This document shows, piece after piece, positions 37,714 through 46,215 of a DNA stretch of 64,000 bases. Position 1 is the stretch's first letter; every line of letters starts with the position of its first letter. The stretch is from Cellulomonas flavigena DSM 20109 (GTDB taxonomy: Bacteria > Actinomycetota > Actinomycetes > Actinomycetales > Cellulomonadaceae): the NCBI RefSeq assembly GCF_000092865.1, contig NC_014151.1, forward strand, positions 2,666,001 through 2,730,000. The letters run 5' to 3'. The position numbers were made by a program, and so were the translations under genes. Under the pieces are notes generated by a model, which worked only from the letters and a program-made list of their open reading frames with translations, searched no databases and was not told the origin of the DNA.

Positions 37714-39114
37714 CTGAGCCGGCCGGGCGTCCGCGCCGCGCTGCGCGAGCGCGTCCTGCGCAAGCGCGAGCACCTGTCCGGCACCGCGCCGGCCCTGCGG
37801 CGGTTCCTCGCCACCGAGGCCGGCAGCGCCGTCGTGCTGCTGGGCGCCACCGTCGTCGCGCTCGCCTGGGCGAACTCGCCGTGGCGCGACGCCTACACCG
37901 CCCTGTGGCACACCCCGGCCGGCGTGTACGTGGGCGGCGCAGGCCTCGAGCTCGACCTGCAGCACTGGGTCAACGACCTCGCGATGGCCGTGTTCTTCAC
38001 CGTCGTCGGGCTCGAGATCAACCGCGAGCTCACGCGCGGCGAGCTGCGCGACCCCCGCGCGGTAGCCGTGCCCGCACTGGGTGCGGTGGGCGGGCTGCTC
38101 GTGCCCGTGCTCGTCTTCCTGGCGTTCAACGCGGGCACCGACGCAGCGCACGGGTGGGGCGTGGTCATGTCGACCGACACCGCGTTCCTCGTCGGTGTCC
38201 TCGCGCTGTTCGGCCCGCGCTGCCCGGACCGGCTGCGGCTGTTCCTGCTGACCCTGGCGATCGTCGACGACATCGGCGCGATCGCCGCCATGGCGGTGTT
38301 CTACACGGACGACGTCGACGTGCGGGCGCTCGGTGCGGCGGGCGTGCTCGTCGTGCTGCTCGTCGTGCTGCGACGCCGCGGCGTGTGGCGGCTCGCTCCG
38401 TACGTGGCCGTGGGGCTCGCCCTGTGGGTCGCTGTGCTCGCCTCCGGCGTGCACGCGACGATCGCGGGTGTGCTCGTGGGGCTGCTCGTGCCGACCGCCG
38501 TGCCGCACGAGCGGCGGCGCCGGGCGGTGGCCGTGCACGCGCGCCGCTTCCTGTCGGAAGGTGGCGCCGACCGCGAGCACCTCACCGAGGTGGCCGGGCG
38601 CGCGGCGGTGCCGACCGGTGACCGGCTGCAGCGCGCGCTGCACCCGTGGAGCGCCTACGTCGTCGTGCCGCTGTTCGGCCTCGCCAACGCCGGCGTCCGG
38701 CTCGACCCGCAGACGCTCGCCGACGCGTTCTCCTCGCGCCTGACGATCGGCGTGGCCGTGGCCCTCGTCGCCGGCAACGCCCTGGGGATCACCGGTGCCG
38801 CGACCCTCGCCCTCCGCCTGGACCTCGGCGACCTGCCCGGCCGCGTGCGCTGGGGGCACCTCATGAGCGGCGCGGTCCTGGCGGGGATCGGTTTCACCAT
38901 CTCGCTGTTCATCGCGCAGCTCGCGTTCGACGACCCGGTGCACCTCGAGCGCGCCAAGATCGGGGTCCTCGCGGGCTCCCTGGTCGCGGCCGTCGCGGGG
39001 TCCGTCCTGCTGCGGTGGCTCGGTGAGCGGCTGCCGCTGTGCACGCCCCCGCGCCTGCCCCCGACGCTGCCGCCGCTGCCGTGGCGGGGGCCGGGCGCGC
39101 GCGCGTCCGGCTGA
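37714..39114 (+). CDS. nhaA: Na+/H+ antiporter NhaA, probable CTG start
   Basis: 466 residues if read from CTG 37714. It exchanges sodium for protons across the membrane. About 11-12 hydrophobic segments are present. NhaA hallmarks: WVNDLAMAVFFTVVGLEI, VMSTDTAFLVGVLALFG with the Asp of the unwound helix, AIVDDIGAIAAMAVFY with the ion-site Asp pair, and GIGFTISLFIAQLAF. No ATG, GTG or TTG occurs in frame between 37424 and the middle of the first membrane helix. CTG 37714 has GGGGGA 4 bases upstream and gives the sensible N-terminus (M)SRPGVRAALRERVLRK. The C-terminal tail is Pro-rich. Confidence 0.9.
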   Translation: MSRPGVRAALRERVLRKREHLSGTAPALRRFLATEAGSAVVLLGATVVALAWANSPWRDAYTALWHTPAGVYVGGAGLELDLQHWVNDLAMAVFFTVVGLEINRELTRGELRDPRAVAVPALGAVGGLLVPVLVFLAFNAGTDAAHGWGVVMSTDTAFLVGVLALFGPRCPDRLRLFLLTLAIVDDIGAIAAMAVFYTDDVDVRALGAAGVLVVLLVVLRRRGVWRLAPYVAVGLALWVAVLASGVHATIAGVLVGLLVPTAVPHERRRRAVAVHARRFLSEGGADREHLTEVAGRAAVPTGDRLQRALHPWSAYVVVPLFGLANAGVRLDPQTLADAFSSRLTIGVAVALVAGNALGITGAATLALRLDLGDLPGRVRWGHLMSGAVLAGIGFTISLFIAQLAFDDPVHLERAKIGVLAGSLVAAVAGSVLLRWLGERLPLCTPPRLPPTLPPLPWRGPGARASG

Positions 39115-39127
39115 CGCCCACGAGCGC

Positions 39128-39973
39128 TCAGGCCACCGGGTCGTCCGGTCCCCACGTCGCGAGCCGCAGCGTGCGCGCGTCGGTGGCGACGATCGCGCCG
39201 ACCCGCTCCTGCAGCGAGGCGACCGTGTCGACGCCGGCCCGCACGAAGCGCCCCGACAGGTCGTCGAGCTCGCCCGCGGCGAAGCCCAGCACGAGGTGCG
39301 CGACGTCCTGCGGGGACGTCCACTCGGTGCGTCCGTCGTGCACCGGCATGCCCGCGGTCATGTCGGTCGCCACGACGCCCGGCGCGAGGTCCAGCACGCG
39401 CAGGCCCGCCCCGGCGTACTGCGCGTGCAGCTGCGTGGTGAACCGCGCGAGCGCACCCTTGCTCACCGCGTACCCGGTGTACGTCGTCAGCGCGCGGTGG
39501 CCCGAGCCGGAGTTCATGTTGAGCACGCGGCCGGCGCCGCGCGCGAGCATGCCGGGCAGCACCGCGTGCGTGACGAGCAGAGGACCGCGCACGTTCGTCT
39601 CGATCACGCGCCAGACGTCCTCGACGTCGTCCTGCGCGAAGGGCGCCTCGGCGTGCTCGATGACGCCGGCGTTGTTCACCAGCAGCCCGATCCCGCCCTG
39701 CGAGGCCAGGCCCGCCTCGACGCGCGCGACGGCGTCCGCGACCTCCGTGGCGTCGACGAGGTCCGCGACCGCGACGGTCACGGGCGCGCCGAGCGCGCGC
39801 GCCTCGTCGGCGACCACCTCGAGCCGCTCGCGCGTGCGGGCCACCAAGCCGAGGGCGTACCCCTCGCGGGCCAGCGCGAGGGCCAGGTGCCGCCCGATGC
39901 CTCGGCCGGCGCCGGTCACCAGGGCCGTGCGCGGGACGTCGGGGCGGACAGGTGCGGCGGTCGTCGCGGTCAC
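39128..39973 (-). CDS. Short-chain dehydrogenase/reductase
   Basis: 281 residues. Classical SDR: TALVTGAGRGIGRHLALALA (NADP site TGxxxGIG), LLVNNAGVIEH, NMNSGSGHRALTTYTGYAVSKGAL with the catalytic Ser and YxxxK, then LAPGVVATDMTAG. The C-terminal extension of about 60 residues goes beyond the standard fold. The substrate is unknown. GTG 39973 is preceded by CACGAT at 6 bases, near the leaderless pattern. It converges with nhaA with 13 bases between. Confidence 0.92.
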   Translation of the reverse strand: MTATTAAPVRPDVPRTALVTGAGRGIGRHLALALAREGYALGLVARTRERLEVVADEARALGAPVTVAVADLVDATEVADAVARVEAGLASQGGIGLLVNNAGVIEHAEAPFAQDDVEDVWRVIETNVRGPLLVTHAVLPGMLARGAGRVLNMNSGSGHRALTTYTGYAVSKGALARFTTQLHAQYAGAGLRVLDLAPGVVATDMTAGMPVHDGRTEWTSPQDVAHLVLGFAAGELDDLSGRFVRAGVDTVASLQERVGAIVATDARTLRLATWGPDDPVA

Positions 39974-40061
39974 GGGTCCATCGTGGCGCAGGCCGTGCCC
40001 GCGCGCCGCCCCGAGGTCGGGCGACGGTCGTCACACCAGGTCCGGCCCCCACCGTCGGGGC

Positions 40062-40580
40062 TCACACCGCGTCGACCACGGCCCGCAGCGCCTCGAGCTC
40101 GATGCGGCCGCGGTACGGCACGCCGTCCACCAGCAGCGTCGGCGTGCCGGGCACGTCGAGCTCGATGCCACCCTCGTAGTCCGCCTGCACGGCGCGCGCG
40201 AAGCGGTCGGCGGGCTCGCCCACGACCTCCTCGGGATCCAGGCCGAGCTCGCGCGCGTAGCGCGCCAGGTCGTCGTCGGTGAGCGCGTCCTGGTGCGCGT
40301 ACAGCAGGCGCTGCATCTCCCAGAACCTGCCGTGCGCGCCTGCGGCCTCGACGGCCAGCGCCGCCGCGAGCGCGTGGGGGTGGAGCTGGAACAGCGGGAA
40401 GTGCCGCCAGACCAGGCGGACGCGGCCGTCGGACTCCTCGACGAGCCGACGCAGCACCGGTTCGGCGTCGCGGCAGTACGGGCACTCGAGGTCGCCGTAC
40501 TGCACCACGGTGACGGGCGCGTCGGGGTCACCGAGGACGTGACGGTCGGGGTCGGTGAGCACAGGCTCGTCGGTCGACAT
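40062..40580 (-). CDS. Thioredoxin-fold DsbA-family protein, no signal peptide
   Basis: 172 residues. VVQYGDLECPYCRDAEPVLRRL carries the redox CPYC, and GTPTLLVDG has the cis-Pro. It matches the DsbA/FrnE-like group of thioredoxin-fold oxidoreductases. There is no signal peptide or membrane anchor, so it should act in the cytoplasm, unlike classical DsbA. Some relatives sit beside NhaA and are annotated as NhaA fused to a thioredoxin domain, and nhaA lies 1 kb away here. Candidate -10 CACGCT lies 6 bases before ATG 40580. Confidence 0.88.
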   Translation of the reverse strand: MSTDEPVLTDPDRHVLGDPDAPVTVVQYGDLECPYCRDAEPVLRRLVEESDGRVRLVWRHFPLFQLHPHALAAALAVEAAGAHGRFWEMQRLLYAHQDALTDDDLARYARELGLDPEEVVGEPADRFARAVQADYEGGIELDVPGTPTLLVDGVPYRGRIELEALRAVVDAV

Positions 40581-40670
40581 GCGCTCAGCGTGCCGCGCGG
40601 CGCCGGGCGACGCACGCGCACGCGGTCGCCACCACGCTCACCGGCAGTGCCACACCGGCAGCTCCCGGGC

Positions 40671-41204
40671 TCAGGCGGGCTCGTCGGCCATGCGCGCGAG
40701 CGTCGTGACGGTGCGCCAGTTGCGCGCGGTGCCTCCGCCGCCGGCGCGGCCGGCCATCCGGGCGGCGAGCCTGCTGCGGCCCGCACCGTTCGGCAGCCAG
40801 AGGTAGAGCTCGCGCCCGACGGCCGCGAGCGCCTCCGGCTCCTGCACCTCGACGTCCGGCAGGCGCGCCGGCGCACGGCCCGGGAGGAACACCACGTGGT
40901 GGTGCGTGGGGTCGTCGTCACGGTCGAGGAAGGGGTTCGCGTCCACGACCGCGTGCAGCTCGTCGCGCGTGCGCACGACGACGTCCGGGGCGGCCGCGAA
41001 CGCGTCGGCGAACGCCGCGCGCAGCGTGGCCGCGACCTCCTCGGTGTCGGCAGTGCCCGTCGTCAGGACGACGTTGCCGCTGTTCACGTAGGTGCGGACG
41101 TCGCGGTAGCCGGCGTCGGCGACGACGCGGCGCAGGTCCGCCATCGGCACCGTGCTGCTGCCCCCGACGTTCACGCCGCGCAGCAGCGCCACCATCACGG
41201 TCAT
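40671..41204 (-). CDS. DUF1697 family protein
   Basis: 177 residues. The N-terminus VALLRGVNVGGSSTVPMADLRRVVADAGYRDVRTYVNSGNVVL (key part RGVNVGG and YVNSGNVV) is diagnostic of DUF1697. No function is established for the family. ATG 41204 has GGAGG 5 bases upstream. It begins 17 bases after the ogt stop, so the two form a minus-strand unit. Confidence 0.9.
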   Translation of the reverse strand: MTVMVALLRGVNVGGSSTVPMADLRRVVADAGYRDVRTYVNSGNVVLTTGTADTEEVAATLRAAFADAFAAAPDVVVRTRDELHAVVDANPFLDRDDDPTHHHVVFLPGRAPARLPDVEVQEPEALAAVGRELYLWLPNGAGRSRLAARMAGRAGGGGTARNWRTVTTLARMADEPA

Positions 41205-41221
41205 GCGTCCTCCGGTCGTCG

Positions 41222-41791
41222 TCAGAACAGCGTGGCCGCGCCCGACGCGACGCGCGCCTCGAGCGCCAGGAGCTCACGCTTGCGCTCCAGGCCGCCGGAG
41301 AAGCCGGTGAGCGTCCCGTCCGCGCCGAGCACGCGGTGGCAGGGCACGACGATCGGCACGTGGTTCGCGCCGTTCGCCGCACCCACGGCACGTGCGGTTG
41401 TCCGAGGGTCGAGCCCGACGGCCGCGGCCAGCGCGCCGTAGGTCGTCGTCGTGCCGTACGGCACCGCGCGCAGGCCCTGCCAGACACGCTGCTGGAACGG
41501 GCTGCCGCGCAGGCGCAGCGGCAGGTCGAAGTCGCGTAGCTCGCCCGCGAGGTAGGCACGCAGCTGGCGCACCGCCTCGGCCAGCACCGGGTCCGCGTCG
41601 GGCGCGGCGGGCTCGCCCAGGCCGCGCGTGGCCGGTGTGCCGTCGGCGTGCGGGAACCGCACGTCGGTGACCGCACCGTCGTCCGCCGCCACGGCGACGG
41701 GTCCGAACGGCGCCACCACGAGCGCGTACCGCGGCGCCGCGCGCCTCGGCTCGTCGGTCCCCGCGGGCTGCTCGCTCTCCACGTCCGCCAT
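41222..41791 (-). CDS. ogt: Methylated-DNA--protein-cysteine methyltransferase
   Basis: 189 residues. It removes O6-alkyl groups from guanine by moving them onto its own Cys. PFQQRVWQGLRAVPYGTTTTYG and VPIVVPCHRVLGADG (acceptor Cys in PCHRV) are complete; GFSGGLERKRELL closes the active site. No Ada-type N-terminal domain, so the Ogt class. ATG 41791 has AGGAGG just upstream. An alkA-like glycosylase is divergent across a structured 409-base gap, so alkylation repair is grouped here. Confidence 0.94.
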   Translation of the reverse strand: MADVESEQPAGTDEPRRAAPRYALVVAPFGPVAVAADDGAVTDVRFPHADGTPATRGLGEPAAPDADPVLAEAVRQLRAYLAGELRDFDLPLRLRGSPFQQRVWQGLRAVPYGTTTTYGALAAAVGLDPRTTARAVGAANGANHVPIVVPCHRVLGADGTLTGFSGGLERKRELLALEARVASGAATLF

Positions 41792-42200
41792 CCTCCTCCT
41801 GCCCACCGACACGCGCGTACGTGTCACCGGTCGCCGTCGCACCGCCGGCCCGTGAGCCCCGGTACATGACCGGTCCCGCTCCCGGCGCTGGGAGCGGGAC
41901 CGGACGGGAGGGCCGTCTCGCCGGCACGAGGCGTGGCGGACCCTCTTGCCCCGGAGGGCCGATCCGGCTCTCGCCGGACCCTTGCGACGGTGCGGTGGGA
42001 CGTGTGGTCGGAACCGCGGGCGGCCGGTCGCGGTGATGCCGCGATCGGCTGATGAGGACGAGCATGGCACCGCCGTGTGACCTGCGCATCTCGAACATGC
42101 GACCAGTTCGCGACCAGGGCTTTGCCGTCCTGTTTCCCGGCTGCGCGGTGCACCCTCGTGTCCGTCGGGTCGTCGGGGCCGTCACGGCTAGCGTGACCAC
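41792..42200. other. Structured intergenic region between ogt and the alkA-like gene
   Basis: 409 bases without a supportable gene. It has a perfect 14-bp hairpin (41870-41883 with 41890-41903), TCCGGC-tctc-GCCGGA (41963-41978), and an 11-bp stem with one G-U pair (42023-42033 with 42039-42049). GCGACCAG is repeated at 42099-42106 and 42110-42117, exactly 11 bases apart. The leaderless promoter of the glycosylase lies at its right end. Confidence 0.55.
42189..42194 (+). promoter_or_regulatory. Leaderless -10 hexamer TAGCGT
   Basis: Ends 6 bases before GTG 42201 of the glycosylase gene. Confidence 0.6.
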
Positions 42201-43109
42201 GTGCGCACCGCCCTCGACCACCGCGCCGCGCTGTCCTCCCTCGCGGCCCGGTCGGTGCCGGGCGTCGAGCGGGTCGACGTCGACGCCGGCACCGTCAGCC
42301 GGCTCGTCGAGCTCGGCGCCGGGCCCGTGCACGTCACGGCGCACGTGGCAGCGACCGGTGTGCGCGTCGACGCCGACGGGCCGGCCGCCCCCGCTGCGCT
42401 CGACGACCTCGCGACGCGGTGGTTCGGGCTGGCCGACGACCTCGCACCCGTGCACGCCGCCCTCGGTGGCGACCCCGTCCTCGGCCCGCTCGTCGCGGCC
42501 CGCCCCCACCTGCGCGTCCCGGGGCATCCCGACGGCTTCGAGGCCGCGGTCCAGGTCGTGCTGACGCAGCAGGTCTCGCTGGGCGCCGGGCGGACGACCG
42601 GTGCGCGGCTCGCCTCCGCGTACGGCCGGCCCGGCCCCGGCGGGTTGCTCGCGTACCCACGCCCCGAGGACCTCGCCGCGGCCGACTCCGTGGCCCTGCA
42701 GGCGGTGCTGCGCGTGCCGCACGCACGCGCCCGCGCGGTCCACGCGCTCGCCGTCGCCTGCGCGGGGGGCCTGCGGCTCGTGCCCGGCGCCCCTGCCGCC
42801 GACGTCCGCGCAGCGCTGCTGGCGATCCCCGGCATCGGCCCGTGGACCGCGGACGTCGTGGCGCTGCGCGCGCTCGGGGACCGCGACGCGTTCCCCGCGG
42901 GCGACCTCGTCCTGCGCCGCGCCCTGGGGGTGCCGGACGTCCGCGACGTCGCGACGGCCGGGCGGGCGTGGTCGCCGTGGCGGGCCTTCGCCGCGACGCA
43001 CCTGTGGGCGGCGGTCGGGTACCCCGCTGCGGCGACGGCTCCCCCGGACGGGCGCGCGCAGCGGACCCGTCCGGGTGGTCCCGGCATCGGCCCGAGCGCG
43101 ATCCGGTGA
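42201..43109 (+). CDS. alkA: DNA-3-methyladenine glycosylase, AlkA-like
   Basis: 302 residues. It excises alkylated purines. The HhH-GPD core reads LAIPGIGPWTADVVALRALGD, with the catalytic Asp in AFPAGDLVLRRALG. GFEAAVQVVLTQQVSLGAGRTT is the preceding helix pair. The N-terminal 110 residues match the AlkA beta domain; there is no Ada methyltransferase domain. The symbol is given for the family. Divergent from ogt. Followed after 62 bases by a separately promoted lipoprotein gene. Confidence 0.9.
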   Translation: MRTALDHRAALSSLAARSVPGVERVDVDAGTVSRLVELGAGPVHVTAHVAATGVRVDADGPAAPAALDDLATRWFGLADDLAPVHAALGGDPVLGPLVAARPHLRVPGHPDGFEAAVQVVLTQQVSLGAGRTTGARLASAYGRPGPGGLLAYPRPEDLAAADSVALQAVLRVPHARARAVHALAVACAGGLRLVPGAPAADVRAALLAIPGIGPWTADVVALRALGDRDAFPAGDLVLRRALGVPDVRDVATAGRAWSPWRAFAATHLWAAVGYPAAATAPPDGRAQRTRPGGPGIGPSAIR

Positions 43110-43159
43110 CGAGCCGGTCACGATCCCGCCGTTCCCGCCCGGCGCCCGCGCCGCACCCC

Positions 43160-43165
43160 TAGCGT
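43160..43165 (+). promoter_or_regulatory. Leaderless -10 hexamer TAGCGT
   Basis: Ends 6 bases before ATG 43172. Confidence 0.6.
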
Positions 43166-43171
43166 GCGGAC

Positions 43172-44128
43172 ATGACGACGCGCATCCGCACCCTGGTGGC
43201 CTCGCTCGCCGTGCTCGCGGCCCTCACCGCCTGCAGCGCGGGCAGCGGCGCCGACGAGTCCGCCGCAGGGCCCGAGGGGGCCTACGACGCCGGGGGCGCG
43301 CCCGCCGACGGCGGGGGTGCGCCGGCGGTGGACGAGAGCGGCACCCGCGCGGACACCCCGGGCGACGGGCAGCAGGTGGTGCAGACCGCCCACGCGACCA
43401 TGACGTCCGAGGACCCCGTCGCCGCGGCGCGCCGTGTGGTCACGCTCGTCACGCGCCTCGACGGCCGGGTGGACTCCCGCTACGAGCGGGCGTCCGGGGG
43501 CGAGGGCGACCCCGGCTCCGCGTCGCTCACGGTGCGCGTGCCCTCGACGGAGATGGCGACCCTGCCCGAGGCACTCGGCGAGATCGGCGACGTGCAGGAC
43601 TACCTCGTCGAGACGCAGAACGTCACCGGTGCCGCGCAGGACCTCGACGCGCGCATCGCGGCGACCGAGCTGTCGGTCGAGCGGATGACGGCGCTGCTGG
43701 CCCGGGCCTCGTCGAGCAGCGAGCTCATCGAGGCCGAGAGCGCCCTGACCGAGCGGCAGGCGAACCTCGAGCGGCTGCGCTCCGAGCGCGCGCGGCTGGC
43801 CGACCGGGTCGCCCTGTCCACGGTGGACGTCGAGATCTGGGGCCCCACCGACACGCCCGAGCGGCTCGACACCGAGCCGCCGACGTTCCTCGACGGTCTC
43901 GCGACGGGCTGGCACGCGTTCACGGCGACCGTCCGCACGGTGCTCGTCGTGCTCGGGGTGCTCCTGCCGTGGCTGGTGGTCGCCGCCCTCGTCGTCGGGC
44001 CGGTGGTGCTGTGGCGCCGCCGTCGCCGTGCCGTCACGGCCACGGCGCCCGTCGCACCCCCGGCTCCTGCCGGACCCCCGGCCACCGTCGCGCCTGCCAC
44101 GCCGCCGCCCGCCGGGCCCCGCGCCTGA
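43172..44128 (+). CDS. DUF4349 membrane-anchored lipoprotein
   Basis: 318 residues. Lipobox LTAC near residues 18-21, a Gly/Ala/Asp-rich linker, then the DUF4349 domain (about 65-225) with VVTLVTRLDGRVDSRYE and a coiled coil (AATELSVERMTALLARASSSSELIEAES, key part ELSVERMTALLARAS). A membrane helix near 248-275 follows with a basic stop (RRRRR) and a Pro/Ala tail inside the cell. It is therefore tethered at both ends. Function unknown; the coiled coil suggests self-assembly. Confidence 0.87.
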   Translation: MTTRIRTLVASLAVLAALTACSAGSGADESAAGPEGAYDAGGAPADGGGAPAVDESGTRADTPGDGQQVVQTAHATMTSEDPVAAARRVVTLVTRLDGRVDSRYERASGGEGDPGSASLTVRVPSTEMATLPEALGEIGDVQDYLVETQNVTGAAQDLDARIAATELSVERMTALLARASSSSELIEAESALTERQANLERLRSERARLADRVALSTVDVEIWGPTDTPERLDTEPPTFLDGLATGWHAFTATVRTVLVVLGVLLPWLVVAALVVGPVVLWRRRRRAVTATAPVAPPAPAGPPATVAPATPPPAGPRA

Positions 44129-44299
44129 GCAGCCCACGGGTGCTCCCGGACCGGGCGCCCGAGGCCCGAAGGTCCCGTGGTCCTCGTCACCGCCGGTCGT
44201 AATCTCCTGGCAAAGAGCAGCCCGCAGCCGGGTGACCGGCGCAGGCTGCGTGCCGGGTGACGCATCGAGCGTGCCCGTCCCTATGGCGAAGGAGCAGCC

Positions 44300-46210
44300 A
44301 TGAGCGTCACGGCGACCGGTCCCCTGACGGACGTGTCCCTCGCACCCGAGGTGCGGGCAGCCCTGGAGGCCAGTCCCCGTCTGGTGGTGCCGACGACGCG
44401 CGAGGAGCTCTACCGGCTCGCGCTCGGACCCGACGGCGGACCGACCTTCACGGTCGAGTACGACGTCGACGGCACGATGGTCCCGGAGGCCACGGTCACG
44501 CGGTGCCGCAACGGCGTCGCCGTGAACTACCCCGAGGACTACATGCGCCGGCGCGACCCCGACTGCATGCGCATCGCGGACGACCTGCCGACGGACAAGC
44601 CGCGCTACCGCGACACGTTCGGTGCGGAGTTCGACCCCGTGCGCAGCGAGACCCTCGCGTGGCTCGCGGACCAGGAGCTCGTCGTCGTGCCCTTCAAGGC
44701 GGGCGGCCCGACGTTCGGCTACCCGTCGCTCGCGATCGTGCCGCTGAACAGCGCGTTCTTCGCACTCACGCTCGTCGACCTGCAGGGCTGGGTGACCTTC
44801 GACGAGATCGGGCCGTACACCCCGCGCTCGATCCTGTACGTCGCTCCCCCGTTCCGGCACACGCACTTCGGCGGCCGGCAGGTCGTCGTCCACAACCGCT
44901 CGCGCGAGCTGCACGAGGTGTGGGCGTACAACCTGTACCCGGGGCCGAGCGCCAAGAAGGGCGTGTTCTCGGTGCTGCTCGACATCGGCGAGCAGGAGGG
45001 CTGGCTGACGGCGCACGCCTCGAGCGTCCGCGTCACCACGCCGTACGAGAACGAGACCGTGATCATGCACGAGGGCGCGTCGGGCGGCGGCAAGTCCGAG
45101 ATGTGCCAGGAGATCCGGCGCGAGGACGACGGGCGCATCCTCGTCGGCACCAACGTCGTCCGTGACGAGCCGTACCACATCACCCTCGGCGAGACGTCGA
45201 GCCTCGCGCCCGTGACGGACGACATGACGCTCTGCCACCCGTCGGTCCAGAAGGGCAACGGCAAGCTCGTCGTCGCCGACGCCGAGGCCGGCTGGTTCGT
45301 GCGCGTCGACAACATGACGAGCTACGGCGAGGACCCCGCGTTCGAGCGCGCCGTCATCCAGCCGCGCGAGCCCGTGCTGTTCCTGTCGATCGACGGCGTC
45401 CCCGACGCGACCGCGCTGCCGTGGGAGCACACCCTCGACTCGAACGGCAAGCGGTGCCCCAACCCGCGCGTGGTGATCCCGCGGTCGTTCGTCAAGAACG
45501 TCATCTGCGAGCCCAAGGAGGTCGACGTCCGCACGTTCGGCGTCCGCATGCCGTTGTGCACCCGGGAGAAGCCGAGCTACGGGATCATGGGGATGATGCA
45601 CCTCATCCCGCCGTCGCTGGCGTGGGTGTGGCGGCTCATCGCGCCGCGCGGCGACAAGAACCCGTCGATCGGCGAGAGCAAGGACGTCCGCAAGGCGCTC
45701 AAGCACGGCGGCATGGTCGCCGAGGGCGTCGGGTCGTACTGGCCGTTCTCCACCGGCACCAAGGTGGCGGCGGCGAACCTGCTGCTGCGCCAGATCGTCG
45801 AGAACGACCGGACCCGGTACGTGCTGACACCCAACCAGCACATCGGCGCCTACAAGGTCGGCTTCTCCGCCGAGTGGCTGACCCGCGAGTACCTGGCGCG
45901 CCGCGGTGGTGGACGGATCCAGCCCGAGCAGCTCACGCCCGCGCGGTGCTCGCTGTTCGGGTACCGGCCCCGGGAGATCAAGCTCGACGGCCAGCAGATC
46001 CGGCCCACGCTGCTGCAGCCGGAGTACCAGTCCCAGGTCGGTATCGAGGCCTACGACGAGGGCGCCGAGATCCTCACGGGCTTCTTCAGGGCCGAGCTCG
46101 AGCAGTTCCTCACCGAGGACCTGGACCCGCTGGGGCGGCGGATCATCGAGGTCGTCATGAACGGCGGCGGTGTCGAGGAGTACGAGGCGCTCACGCCGAT
46201 GTACGTCTGA
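44300..46210 (+). CDS. DUF4914 protein, PEPCK-like fold
   Basis: 636 residues. I assign it to DUF4914, a family related to phosphoenolpyruvate carboxykinase. The P-loop GASGGGKSEM lies near residue 263, where PEPCK has GLSGTGKTT. Other conserved stretches: KAGGPTFGYPSLAIVPLNSAFF, YVAPPFRHTHFGGRQ, GGMVAEGVGSYWPFSTGTKV and YVLTPNQHIGAYKVGF. No transport signal. ATG 44300 has GAAGGAG 6 bases upstream. It stands alone and ends in a 24-bp hairpin. It likely binds a nucleotide and a small acid; its reaction is not known. It is not the classical pckG. Confidence 0.85.
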   Translation: MSVTATGPLTDVSLAPEVRAALEASPRLVVPTTREELYRLALGPDGGPTFTVEYDVDGTMVPEATVTRCRNGVAVNYPEDYMRRRDPDCMRIADDLPTDKPRYRDTFGAEFDPVRSETLAWLADQELVVVPFKAGGPTFGYPSLAIVPLNSAFFALTLVDLQGWVTFDEIGPYTPRSILYVAPPFRHTHFGGRQVVVHNRSRELHEVWAYNLYPGPSAKKGVFSVLLDIGEQEGWLTAHASSVRVTTPYENETVIMHEGASGGGKSEMCQEIRREDDGRILVGTNVVRDEPYHITLGETSSLAPVTDDMTLCHPSVQKGNGKLVVADAEAGWFVRVDNMTSYGEDPAFERAVIQPREPVLFLSIDGVPDATALPWEHTLDSNGKRCPNPRVVIPRSFVKNVICEPKEVDVRTFGVRMPLCTREKPSYGIMGMMHLIPPSLAWVWRLIAPRGDKNPSIGESKDVRKALKHGGMVAEGVGSYWPFSTGTKVAAANLLLRQIVENDRTRYVLTPNQHIGAYKVGFSAEWLTREYLARRGGGRIQPEQLTPARCSLFGYRPREIKLDGQQIRPTLLQPEYQSQVGIEAYDEGAEILTGFFRAELEQFLTEDLDPLGRRIIEVVMNGGGVEEYEALTPMYV

Positions 46211-46215
46211 GAAAC

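Noticed and set aside
37689..37720. GTG codons near the nhaA start
   Set aside because: They are in other frames; the one at 37694 meets a stop after seven codons.
42052..42200. A plus-strand frame starting MRTSMAPPCDL upstream of the glycosylase
   Set aside because: It overlaps the glycosylase in another frame and has no family or ordered pattern; the leaderless promoter explains the true start.
44300..46210. Calling the DUF4914 gene pckG
   Set aside because: The P-loop and surrounding blocks differ from GTP-dependent PEPCK and the length and order of motifs do not fit.
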